Shown here: in pieces, positions 22,431-35,215 of the stretch | Position numbering within the stretch: position 1 is the stretch's first letter | Layout: each line of letters starts with the position of its first letter | NCBI GenBank assembly: GCA_949825025.1 | Contig: OX463782.1 | Coordinates: forward strand, 30,103,351-30,167,350 | DNA: 64,000 nt | From: Siphlonurus alternatus | Taxonomy: Eukaryota > Arthropoda > Insecta > Ephemeroptera > Siphlonuridae | Direction: 5' to 3' | Notes under the pieces: model-generated | Database searches by the model: none | Told to the model about the DNA's origin: nothing | The model's input: only the letters and a program-made list of their open reading frames with translations | Made by a program: the position numbers and the translations under genes

Positions 22431-24977
22431 TCCTTCCTCGTGCTGGTAACAGTCCTCCTCCACAACACTTACAGAAAAGGTAGTCTGTGTGCTCCATCTA
22501 AACTGATGTTATCTCAAATGACATACAAGAAATGCAGAGTTCTTTAAAAAAAAAAAAAAAAAATGTGACATATACTTTCTTCTATTGATAACAAAAGTAC
22601 TAAGCCCATGTTTTTAATTAGTCAAGTGCTTTTGCTATTATTAAAATAAGTGCATGCTACAGTTTTCTGTGCAAGTGTCTCTACATAATATCAGGTGGTC
22701 TTGTATGATCTTTACTGTAACTTGGTATGTAACATAATATGCCTCGTTGGCAAATATATTTGAAAATATATCAAATGGATTAGACTACAAGAAAACCGTC
22801 AAATTTTAAAGCATAATAACCATTTGTTAGAATGGAGACATGTGCCTAGTTTGTAAGTGTTGTTTCTTGGAAGGAGGGACTGTTATGGTTTTAGCTTTTA
22901 GTGAGCAGGTTATGTTTAATTAGTGCTCAATCAAGAGACTTTCAAAAATTATCATGCTACTCTAACATTCTACTGCGTCAATTAATGACACTTCTTATCT
23001 CATTGTGGATTTTATAATCAATTTTTGCTGGTAATAGTTGCCTCTCTAAAGAAATGCATTGTTTTTGTTAAATTCTTTATTGTTACATGTTTTTCTGTTT
23101 GTAATTTTGAGTCTATTTTTCATCATGTATTATAATATTTTGTCTTCATTTAATTTCAGATTTATTACATAAACTAAATTTTTGGATACTGGGCATAAAA
23201 AAAAAAAAATAAAAAGCATTTAAATTTATTAAATATTAATTTTATGATTCTTGCAACATTTATTTATTTGTTCTTGAATCATGTCTTATTTGCATTGATA
23301 TTTTCTTTGCTTTAAAAATGATCCCCAAAGTTTTAAGGATCCATTTAAAGAAACATTTTATAAGAAGCAATTTCCATGCCAGGTAACAAGTAAGAAAAAA
23401 GCTCATTAAAAAATAATCTAAAATTGCTTTTTCACGCTTTGCTCCGATTATTTTTACATTTAGTCTTCCAAAGTTTGCAATTTTTAGGTTAACATATTAT
23501 GTGTATGCATTAGTAAATATTTTCTCGTGGAATTATTCATTCCAAATTATTTAGTTGATGGTTAATTTCTTATTTTTAATTTCTTTTCAATCATGGTGCA
23601 AACCTGATCTGCATGTAATTTCTACTTAAATTGTTATTTACCATGTTCTGTTGACACCACCAAACTAGAGGCAATTGTAAAAGCTCTTATCTAAGATTAC
23701 CACAAACTATATTGATGCAGTTGTAGCTGGCATTCCTAATTTCAGAAATTTAATATTTCAGTAACATTTACTGAGTGTTTACAGAGAAATTGTTGTGCAC
23801 AAGTTATGTATGTAACTACAAAGTTTTTTTATGTTGTAGAATATTTGTTATAAAAAAATATATAACTATTGAAGGACTTGTTATTTATTAACAATGTTGT
23901 TAATAAAATATTGTTTTAAATTAAGGAGTAATTACTTTTAATTAATGTTCTATACATGAATGAAAATTTTCTTCTAGAAATGAGTCTCACAAGTTAAGGG
24001 CTAGACCTTTCTAATTGGCATTATTTAACCAACATTTCTAGCTCTTTTCATTTTGTTGACTCAAAATATGAAAATTGCTCTACGTGCTATGAGGTTTATT
24101 GCAATTAGACATTATGCTATTTTCATTTTATTTTTAGGTAACAATATACGGTTCAAAGTCACCATGCCATAAGAAAAGAGATTCTGCTAAATGCTTTGGT
24201 GCCATTCTTTCATTTATGGAACCATTTTAATAAATACAATGAATTTATCAAAAGAATGCCTATATTTTTTTCTCTGATTTTCTAAGCTTCTTGATTATTT
24301 TAATACAATTATTGAACTAATTGCATGACGTCACAACATCCACTATTTTATAAAATTTTGTTTAAGAGCAATTCTTGCAATGCAAAACATTAAGTATTTA
24401 AAAAAAAACAGATGTAAAAGAGTCTGTTCATTGTTTATTGTTATTTATTTAAAATAATAAAAAAATGATTACTCCTAATTTAAAATGAACAATCATAAAA
24501 CTGTTAATATTTTAAAGGCATTTCTTTAGCAGTAGCCAGTTATCCAATTTTTATATTATAATGAAGAAAAATACATACATCAGTTCAGATTTGTGCCAAT
24601 TTGTTGTTGGTGGTAGTATATATTATTATTTATTATAGTAATTTATGCCTGATATATATAATAAGGATTCATATATTTTTTTTAGTACTTCTTTTTAAAT
24701 TGAATAGTATTTGCATTTGAGCTCATATTATTGTAGCGTAATTTATTATTTCTTGAAAAAGTTGGTTGGCTGGCTATAGCTTGGTCTGCTCCAATAAGTG
24801 GAGATTGAGTGCAATAAGGCTGCTTTTTTCTTTGCCAGCATTCAATTTCCATTCAAAGTCCCGACATGTCGTCACTGACTTGTGTATAAAGTACAATAAA
24901 ATATTGTTTATATTGAATTTTTACTTGTATATTATTTCTTTACGTTTTCACCATATATTTATTATCATAATATAGAA
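22431..24977. other. ATAD3 3' UTR and A/T-rich intergenic sequence
   Basis: No coding exon is visible. A-rich runs lie at about 22545-22562 and 23200. AATAAA motifs occur near 23207, 23903 and 24229; the true poly(A) site is not clear. One TGACGTCA occurs at about 24326. I find no other structured repeat. Confidence 0.5.
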
Positions 24978-25306
24978 ATGGAGTATCAATTAACCTTCAT
25001 TTTTTTTATTGCAGAAATGGATAGAGCGTGCAAAGTTATGCTACCCTGATTTTTTTCAGATTTTTAGAGACCGGGAACTATTTTTAAAAAATTGTTGAAA
25101 GTTTTTTTTTGTGACGTCACGAGACGCCGCTCCTTAAGAAAAAGATAGGACTTGCCGCCGCGTGACGTCACAAAAAGGACTTTCAATATTTTTTTAAAAA
25201 TAGTTCCCGGGCTCAAAAAAATCTGAAAAAAATCAGGGTAGCATAACTTTGCACGCTCTATCCATTTCTGCAACAACAAAAAAAAAAAAATTGAGGTCGA
25301 TACTCC
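24978..25306. mobile_element. CCGGGAACTA foldback family, copy C (best preserved)
   Basis: The core hairpin at 25011-25271 is nearly perfect: GCAGAAATGGATAGAGCGTG on the left and CACGCTCTATCCATTTCTGC on the right. Its arms continue through CCGGGAACTATTTTTAAAA / TTTTAAAAATAGTTCCCGG and GTGACGTCAC / GTGACGTCAC to a TTAAGAAAAAGATAGG tip. The outer GGAGTATC (24979) and GATACTCC (about 25298) suggest the true termini. There is no ORF. It is useful as the family reference within this window. Confidence 0.8.
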
Positions 25307-25701
25307 ACATTAAACAGCTAAACGTTAAGTTAAATAATATTTACATGGCATGAAAGAAGTATAGTACTTTAATAGCATTTTTTTATTAATGTTTTTGATT
25401 TTTTAATTCTAAAAATATTGCTTTGTTAATAATATTATATAAAATGCAGCAATATTTTTTTTCTGAGAAAAGAATTATGAATGATCAAGGAACGGAACTA
25501 TAAAAAAGATGCATTTTTCGTAAAAATAAAATAATTAATTAAACAATAATTATACTTTAATTATTAAATAATCAAGGTACAAAATTATAAATATATTTTT
25601 TTTTTAAATTAATGTGTCATCGGGGCCGGTACGTACGTATAAAATGTTACCAAATTAAGTTTGAATTACAAACTTAATTTTCTGCATTATGCTGTTGCAT
25701 A
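25307..25701. other. A/T-rich spacer
   Basis: Only A/T-rich sequence is seen between two foldback elements. A short palindrome, AAATTAAGTTTGAATTACAAACTTAATTT, lies near 25650-25680. No exon is visible. Confidence 0.5.
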
Positions 25702-25832
25702 TGTACACCCCTCGCCTCTGAAAAGTTCCCTTCTGTAGCCTTGTTAATTACCATGCCGTACTAATGGAGCATCATGGTTATTAACAAGACTGCATGAAGG
25801 CGCGAGAACTTTTCAGAGTTGAAGTGTGTACA
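25702..25832. mobile_element. TGTACAC-GCCTTGTTAAT foldback family, copy 1
   Basis: The left arm runs TGTACACCCCTCGCCTCTGA AAAGTTCCC and on to GCCTTGTTAATTACCATG. The right arm holds CATGGTTATTAACAAG, GAGAACTTTTCAGAG and GTGTGTACA. Two relatives are at 27889 and 56416. It is a MITE-like hairpin with no ORF, about 190 bases beyond the 3' end of the 149-aa gene. Confidence 0.7.
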
Positions 25833-26020
25833 TCATCATGCATGTTAATTATAAATTATGAAATATATGATAATTATTTGATTATAATACACACTCATTA
25901 CAATTAAAATGCATGTATTAAAAAATCGTAACAAAATTCAAATTAATTAATATCCAAGCTTGGACAAATAAATAAAATATTGGCACTAATTTAAAGATTT
26001 TGGCAATGCGGAAATGGAGA

Positions 26021-28111
<2,091 letters not shown>

Positions 28112-29220
28112 CGTGCGCAGTCAAGTCCGGGTCTGCCAAATTATATTGTCACACCTTGCGACACTCCCAGAGACGTAAAACCAACAAAAAAGCATGCCAT
28201 ACCTACATAACGCTTGGAATTGTTAGCTGTTTTACACGGAGAAAAATACTGTGGTTTAAATTATAATTCAATCAATTCAATGAGTTGAATGAATAAATAA
28301 TATATAAATTATATTTTATCAGATAAAATATTTTGAAGGGGGAAAATTCGTTTATTTATGTACGCGTATCAGAATTATAAAGCGTGAGAAGAATTACTAT
28401 ATATAATATATTTTTTATTTGATATCACGTGTATGTAAGTATTTTTAATTGTTTGTTTTTAATTTTATGAGTTCACTTTTATAAAATATGACGGTAAAAA
28501 ATAGACAATAGAATAAAATAGAACGAAATTTGCTACTGAATTTGGTTATTTGTTTACATATTGCATGTGAATAAGTCATGTAACATGTAATATAGCCTGC
28601 ATTATAGTGATAAATAAATAAACAACAGCTATCGCTTTAATATTTTATTTAGTTTAAAAATCTGATTAAATTTTATTTTATTTTTGGGTGATTAACACTT
28701 AGTGAATGGGATCTCCTTTTTAAGTCACCTATTGAGTACTGTTATAAATGTTTTATGTTAATGTTTTTGCTTAGTAAAAATTTATATTATTTTTAATTCC
28801 TATTCAATAATTTTTTATTATTAATTTAGGTATTATTTTCCGTCTTTGTTTCTAAAAAGCTTTTTGCTATAGATCGACACAATATAAATATATTTTAATT
28901 TAATTGGTAACGTTTTAATGTTCACCGGAACAGTGTGATAAGTGATAATGTACTTGCAGTATATTTTTATTTATTATTATATGTATAGAAACTTACATGA
29001 TGCAGTTCTAAATCTTGTCACTATAAATAAGACGATCTAAAACATTTTATTTCTATAAATGCACATTTTATTTTAATAAATTAAATTATATGATAATTTC
29101 AACTTAACATATAAAAAAGAGAGTGATCAGAATTTACAATTAACTGTACATTTTTAGCAACGCAATTAATGCATAATATTTTTATAGCTATAATAATACA
29201 CAGTAGAAAGAACTTGCTTC
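28112..29220. other. Spacer between the two secreted-protein genes
   Basis: About 1.1 kb of A/T-rich sequence. It should contain the promoter of the 149-aa gene (just above 28111), but I see no clear TATA box there. It also holds the 3' end of the 300-aa gene. No other exon or repeat is recognisable. Confidence 0.5.
29067..29072 (-). terminator. Candidate poly(A) signal of the 300-aa gene
   Basis: AATAAA on the - strand lies about 150 bases past the TAA stop at 29221. It is the first canonical hexamer downstream. Confidence 0.45.
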
Positions 29221-30481
29221 TTAAGTTTTCTTATCGGTCATATAATTCAATGTTTCTATGAGCAGTTTTATGGTCGCAAGTAAACTGTGTCTGGCACCCA
29301 GCATGTTTTTATGTTGTTCTTTCATTATGTTGTAAAATCCATACATCAAATTACGGATTTCCATAAAGGCGGCGTCGTCCTAAAATAATAAAGCAATTTT
29401 ATTCTATCATTTAATTAACTTTCGATGGAGAATCTGTATATATGATTCCTTCAATTAAAAAATATATCGCATTTTATTTTCTTTTATTTTTCTACGTTTG
29501 ATATCACCAAAATCGATGATAAAAATATATTATACACACACGTCAATATTAAATTATATTATAATATTAATTATTATAATTTAGTTTAATGGAATATTAA
29601 TATTCACATATATATGTATAACGTTTTTTTTAATAGCAGACTTGTTGACGTGTTGTTTCAATTAAAATTTTAAAAGAGTACTGGAAAAAAGAAATTACCA
29701 TTAATATGCTGCAGTATTATATAATATGGAATTCATGCAACCCACTTAATTGTTGTAGTGCAATATATGAAATTAGTGCTGAAAATTTGCAGTCCAGTTA
29801 AATACACCTTTTTTTTTTATCGTTATTCAACTAATAATGCGCAACGTGCATGATTTCAATTACAAATTTGAATAGAGGATCCTGCATGAGAGTTATGTAA
29901 GTACGTCATTTTTTTTATCTTTATAAACAAGTTTAAAAATTTTGACGTCATATTATAATCATGAAATATTTGACACACAGTATAAACCTTTCCTTAATAT
30001 AGGTATATATTAAGGAGAGGTTTATACAAAATAAATACCACGTAACAGAGGTATATTCTGCAATTAATTTTGAGAGTGCTAAAAGGAAGGAGAAAAAAAA
30101 AAATGACACACAAGTCAAGTCTTCTACCTTGTATACATATATTATGTAAAAATAATACTGTTTGATTTTTAATATAGTATTTCAAATTTTCTTAGACCTT
30201 TTCTTGGCATAAATGCAACGTGGGGTGTCTCACTCTACAAGTTTGTATATTGTATACTGAAAATCTACAAACAAACAAAAAGTTTTAAATAAAATATTAA
30301 TGGTAACGTGATATACGAAGAACTGACACTATATAACCGTGGTTAATATTGGAAAACCTGGTTAACTTTCTTCGTATATCACGTTACCATTAATATTTTG
30401 TTTGAAACTTTTTTTTTTGTTTGTAGATTTTCAGTATCTTTCACAAAGATATATGGAAAGATTTCTTTATAATATATATAA

Positions 30482-30567
<86 letters not shown>

Positions 30568-33500
30568 TTATATATATTATAAAGAAATCTTTCCATATAT
30601 CTTTGTGAGAGATATAATATTCCTTCTGGCGAACTCCTTTTGAGAATTTAGCGTAATTATTTACAGCACTATTTTTCACTCACCTCATTATAATCAATTA
30701 CCAAGTCCCAAAGATAATATCCAAACTCTTTTATCACATAAGCAACGTCTTTTAGACAAACAAATACTCTTCTTTTCAAGTTTGCAGTACCATCCTTCAA
30801 AGCTTTAATATCATTCGTTAAATCTTCCAGCTGATTTGCTTCAAGTTTCTTGCATAAAAACATACACTGCTGCATTGTATCTAAAATGAAACCAATGTGC
30901 TTCTCCACCATCTCTTTAATTTCAGTTTTCGACACATCTTCATAGAATTTTAAATTTTCTATCTCATTATCGTCTATCTATATAAGGAAAAAAAATCAGC
31001 ATATAAGTATTAAAAAATTTCCTTGTTATAAATGATATGTGTATTTTACACTACATAATTATGGATTTATTATATTAATATGGAATATTGTAATTTTAGT
31101 AAAACTCAAAACTCACTAACATCACTCACGTGATAGTCGATCACCATGTCATGAATTATAGAAAGAAAAAATATAGCAAGATATTTTGTTTAGATATTAA
31201 GTATGTGTGTTTGATTATTTTTAAATAGTAGTAAAAATGTATTTTTTTTTTATTGCATTTCCCACATTATATATATTATATATATATAACAGTTGGCAGT
31301 GTTGGCAGGGCGATAAATAAAAATAAACGTAAAGAGCAAAGCACAGCAAAGTTACGCATGTAATATCCCTTTCAATAATTAACAAAAAAAAAATAACGAG
31401 GAAAACATAACAATGACAGGCATGTAAATAAAATTTATTTTTCACGTGTAAAAAACAAATCAACTCACAGAAATAAAATTAATTACAATAAATGACTTAG
31501 CAAATAGGCCACGAAAAAAACCTTGAATAAAACAAGGAACCATTAAGCAGGGATCGGATGCGGATGCAAGATGCACACGGATGCGCAAAAATGGGCTTGC
31601 ATCCGCATCCGTGCATCCCAGATGCACAGGGAAAAATGAATGCATCCGGATGCGTATCCCAGATGCATGAAAAATAAATTTGCACCCGGATGCGCATCCA
31701 CGGATGCACGAAAAATCAATTTGCATCCATTTAACACTTTTTTTTTCTCTTTTTTTATCAGGTTTCTTGCTAATGGCCTCTAAATAAATCTTTAACACAA
31801 GGCATTTTTTTAACATTTATTTGCCACTTGTCATTTAAAATTGCAAGAAACAAAGTGTATTATAAAAACCAAAGATCGGATGCGGATGCAGATGCAAGAT
31901 GCACACGGATGCGCATGCAAAAATGGGCTTGCATCCGCATCCGTGCATCCCAGATGCACGGGAAAAAATTAATGCATCCGGATGCGCATTCCAGATGCAT
32001 GGAAAATAAATTTGCATCCGGATGCGCATCCCAGATGCATGAAAAATAAATTTGCATCCGGATGCGCATCCATGGATGCACGAAAAATTAATTTGCATCC
32101 GGATGCGCATCTCGGATGCACGAAAAAAACACGTGCATCCGGTCCCTGCGGCATTAAGAGATGTTTTAGAAGTTTATTTATTTATTTATTTCACCCAAAG
32201 TACAAATACAAAATACATTACAAAAATTAATTAATGGGTGCGGATTGCAACAAAGTACCGATGGCACTATTTCACTAAAATAGTGGTTTCAATCCTTTAT
32301 ATAACTGCTGAAAAAAACAAAACTAAGCTTGTGTCGTCTACAAGCTTGTTTTGTATTATGTATTAAGCTTGTGTCAAAATAAATATGTAATCATAAACTA
32401 TTTTTACAAATATAGTGTTTCTTTAAAACACTAGGAAACTGTGTTTCAGAACAGTTCTTGATAGGACCCGGAAGCCGATTCCACTCATCCACGGATCTTA
32501 TTACAAAGCCATTTTGTAACCATCAATTCGAGCCTTTGGTGGAATGAGCCGAACTGCCCCGTCTTGCCCTCTAATGGGACGTCCTTTGAAGTAAATTATT
32601 CCAAATATGACAAACCCTTTTATTTATTTATTTTTGATGAGCCGGCTTAAAACATATACACTGCTGCATCGTATCTAAAATGAAACCAATGTGCTTGTCC
32701 ACCATCTCTTTAATTTCAGTTTTCGACACATCTTCATAGAATTTTAAATTTTCTTCATCATCTATCTATATAATTAAGGGAAAAAAAACGTAAAAAACAA
32801 AGCACAGCAAAGTTACGTAGTATATAGCATCCCTTTCAGTAATTAGCAAATAACAAGAAAAACGTAACAATGAGAAATAACAGGCATTTAAATAAAAATT
32901 ATTTTTCACCGTGTGTAAAAACACAACTCACAGAAATAAAATTAATTACAAAAAATGACTTAGCAAATAGGCCACGAAAATAACCTTGAATAAAACAAGG
33001 AACCATTAAGAGATGTTAGAAGAAAATTATTCCAAATATGACAAGCTCTTTTATTTATTTATTTTTGATGAGCTGGCCTCTAAATTAACTTAAACTTTTT
33101 TTATCTGGATTTCATGTGACGTACGTGGAACATAAATTAAACTTACTGTAAGCGTTCTCAACTGCTCGATAATATCCTCCATGTGTAAGTCACTCTCCAA
33201 GAGAAACACCATCAAAAACTCCTCCGCAAAAGCACGCAGGTAATTTGCATTTTGGTAATATTCTGCACATTCTTCCATCGCCAAGGGTCTGATAACTTCC
33301 GATGACGACGCCCCCAACCATTCAAATCTATCTTCCCAAGTTTCGAATTCAGGTACTTTAGCAAATATCTTAAAGAAGAAACAAATCGTGGAAAATATAT
33401 ATAATATATACTTATCATTTAATATAAATTCATTACAAATTAACTCTGGAAAAGTGGGGAAGAAACATTGAAAAGATGAGGGTAAGAAATTTATAAGGGA

Positions 33501-34127
33501 AAAAAAATGTTATTTAAAATACTGATATTTTAGGCCTGTTCGTAAACCCTGCTCCGTGTACACTTTCTACACCCAATCGACCTTATATCGCATGTACATA
33601 AGGTCGATTGGGTGCAGAAAGTGTACACCGAGCAGGGTTTACGAACAGGCCTTTTTTAACCTAAAAAAATTCAAATATGCTCTAAGATTTAAGATTATAT
33701 CCTTCTACAAAGATCATATTAAAATATAATGGACAACCTTCTTGCACGATTTTACTGCATATTTGGATAAAGGACCTCGAATTATGTATTGTCAATTTTT
33801 TCATTTTTTTTTTTAAATCCTCTAACATCCTCAAAATTGAGGGAAAAGACGCTGTGACGTCATAGTCATGCAACGTCTTTCCCTATGCTTGACTGTATTA
33901 ATGATACTGTATATATTATGTACATATTGGTTAAATGAACTATTAATTAAACATAATAACTATATGAATTTGTATAAATTACAAAGAATCATAATAATAA
34001 GAACAATAATACAACAAAAGCCTTTATAATTCATAAATAAAAAAAAATTTGTTAAAAAATTCTATTTACTTACGTGGTGCAAACTCCCTAAGCAAATAAA
34101 CCATAAAATATTACAGTTTGTTTTCAT
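29221..34127 (-). CDS. Predicted secreted all-helical protein (300 aa), family not recognised
   Basis: Five exons on the - strand: 34127-34074, 33882-33709, 33368-33147, 30977-30684, 29379-29221. All four introns are phase 0. Exon 1 is 18 codons and encodes a signal peptide, MKTNCNILWFICLGSLHH. The mature protein looks almost entirely helical and charged: ILRMLEDLKKKMKKL in exon 2, RAFAEEFLMVFLLESDLHM in exon 3, TEIKEMVEKHIGFILDTM and LEDLTNDIKALKDG in exon 4, and LLATIKLLIETLNYM in exon 5. A few Cys are scattered with no knottin-like pattern. I recognise no domain. The splice sites are mostly canonical (gtaagt, gtgagt); the exon 2 donor (gtagaa) and acceptor are weak. A partial copy of exon 4 lies in intron 3. 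An extracellular helical-bundle role (binding or defence) is only a guess. Confidence 0.65.
30254..30437. repeat. Foldback in intron 4 of the 300-aa gene
   Basis: ATACTGAAAATCTACAAACA on the left pairs with TGTTTGTAGATTTTCAGTAT on the right. The inner arms ATTAATGGTAACGTGATATA and TATATCACGTTACCATTAAT pair without visible mismatch. The arms are about 70 bases. The element directly touches a second hairpin on its right. Confidence 0.75.
30440..30611. repeat. Hairpin with a (TA)n core
   Basis: Arms holding CACAAAGATATATGGAAAGA and TCTTTCCATATATCTTTGTG flank about 80 bases of TA dinucleotides. The TA run may be an expanded hairpin loop. It abuts the previous foldback, so the two may be one composite insertion. 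Confidence 0.75.
31550..32153. repeat. GGATGC/GCATCC tandem and palindromic array in intron 3 of the 300-aa gene
   Basis: Two blocks (about 31551-31720 and 31875-32140) are made of GCATCCGGATGCGCATCC-type units. In the second block the units recur every 40-41 bases (near 31974, 32014, 32054 and 32095), with A/T-rich spacers such as GAAAAATAAATTT. Each unit is itself palindromic (GCATCCGGATGC). The blocks are related to each other, which suggests local duplication. Open frames run through the array on both strands, but they only mirror the repeat and I do not call them genes. The array splits the sequence CATTAAG, present unbroken in the copy at about 33003. Confidence 0.8.
32168..32580 (-). 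pseudogene. LINE ORF2 C-terminus and 3' tail (degraded)
   Basis: On the - strand, codons ending at the stop at 32391-32393 read FVIRSVDEWNRLPGPI. This matches the conserved F.xRVVxxWNxLP motif at the C-terminus of CR1/jockey-like LINE proteins. Just before it a frame change joins a stretch reading RGQDGAVRLIPPKARIDGY, so the ORF is broken. Beyond the stop lies a 3' UTR ending in GTACTTTGGGTGAAATAAAT and further AAAT units, a typical LINE tail. It is 5'-truncated and inserted in intron 3 of the 300-aa gene. Confidence 0.75.
32645..32772 (-). pseudogene. Partial duplicate of exon 4 of the 300-aa gene
   Basis: The sequence is nearly identical to the 5' half of exon 4 (30850-30977), including the acceptor-side TATATAGAT. 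It has lost two codons near its start, and after TMQQC it shifts from the parent into a stop. It has no donor site at the parent position. As an exon it would add about 40 residues and terminate, so it is probably a dead copy, though a truncated splice form is conceivable. Confidence 0.75.
32783..33085. repeat. Duplicated intron segment (partner of 31325-32160)
   Basis: Sequence from AACAAAGCACAGCAAAGTTA through ACTTAGCAAATAGGCCACGA to CATTAAGAGATGTT repeats that at 31325-31550 and 32150-32165. This copy lacks the GGATGC array. The following AATTATTCCAAATATGACAA, with TTTATTTATTTATTTTTGATGAG, also recurs at about 32598-32640, after the LINE. Together with the exon 4 fragment this marks one tandem segmental duplication, whose first copy later received two insertions. 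Confidence 0.75.
33532..33652. repeat. Near-perfect foldback in intron 2 of the 300-aa gene
   Basis: The 54-base arms start AGGCCTGTTCGTAAACCCTG and end with CAGGGTTTACGAACAGGCCT. The loop is about 13 bases (TATCGCATGTACA). Only one or two mismatches are visible. There is no ORF. It is about 55 bases from exon 2. Confidence 0.8.
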
Positions 34128-35215
34128 TACGACCTCGTCAAAGTAGAACTAGAACTGTATTTATAAACTACCATGCAATTTAATATCTCTGTGCTGTATT
34201 CTGTTTTCATTGATTGTCTTATCAGTTCAGTGTTAAGATAAGATAGTTCCACACTATTACGAAAATTTTGACACCTTAAACCTGAAGGATAAAGATTAAT
34301 TAATAATTTCAATGTATTATAGTGTTCTTTTAAAAAATATATATATAACGTTGTAAAGTCATTATATATTTTTTTTATATTATAATTAATTGTATTATAG
34401 TATCGGAAGCATACTTTTATTTTATATATTAATGTATTTCTATTTATTTTGTACTATATTGGGTAATATTATGGGTATAATATTTAATAAAATATTTATA
34501 TATATACGCGAATGAGTGTTTCAATTTATAGTTTAAAAACTATATAAATGTTTTTGTATTTTAAAAAAATGTATTTTTTTTTTCAGTAAATATATAATTA
34601 CAAGATATGATGATATTGTACAACCCAGGGTAATAAAAGTACCCTGCGTCAGTCAGCTGCTACAACATTTTACATAGTTTTTCAATTGAATGAAATGAAT
34701 TTACCAGCACTGCATGTTGTTAAAAAAATAACGGATTTAAAAAAAATAAATAAAATATAGGCTCATAAATTGAAAAATAGAAAAAATAGAAAATTTTTAT
34801 AGAAAAATTATGCACTTTGACTTTGTAAAATCTCCCGGTTGTAAAAATATTCAATCAATTTAAAATTATGTATAAATTTAGGGGTTTCAACATTTCAGTA
34901 TAATAAACATTGTGCGAAATTAAACTACCTTGTCAGTTATTCATTACAATTTGATATAATATATGTATATTTATAAGCTATGTCTTGGAGAGTATATTTC
35001 ACTTCATAAATAAATGTTTGAGCTAAATAAATAATTCACTAATTTAACGTATATTATATACATTGAGCTCTATACAAGGCCTTGTATAGAGCTCAATGAT
35101 TATATATTATGCACCAGCCGTTCAGATTATGTAAAATTTGTGGAATAAAAAATAAAAAAACTACTCTCACCTCGATGAACGTCAATATTTTTTTAAAAAT
35201 TGTAGGACCTATACT
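34128..35215. other. Promoter side of the 300-aa gene and spacer before the retrotransposon
   Basis: On the - strand TATAAA lies at 34165-34160, about 35 bases before the start codon at 34127, in GTTTATAAATAC. If used, the 5' UTR would be only about 8-10 bases. The rest is A/T-rich, with a 38-bp palindrome at 35061. No exon is visible. Confidence 0.45.
35061..35098. repeat. 38-bp perfect palindrome
   Basis: CATTGAGCTCTATACAAGG is followed at once by its exact complement, with no loop. It lies about 120 bases left of the retrotransposon. Confidence 0.9.

Noticed and set aside
22225..22497. - strand ORF of 90 codons
   Set aside because: Antisense to the last ATAD3 exon, which has clear family context.
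31875..32140. Possible CRISPR-like array of regular repeats
   Set aside because: The spacers are similar A/T-rich sequence, not unique, the units are degenerate, and the DNA is eukaryotic. It is a minisatellite.
31460..32234. Open frames of 60-118 codons on both strands with repeated Met-Arg-Ile/His-Pro-Asp-Ala patterns
   Set aside because: They only translate the GGATGC/GCATCC tandem array; frames exist on both strands and no splice or start context supports them.
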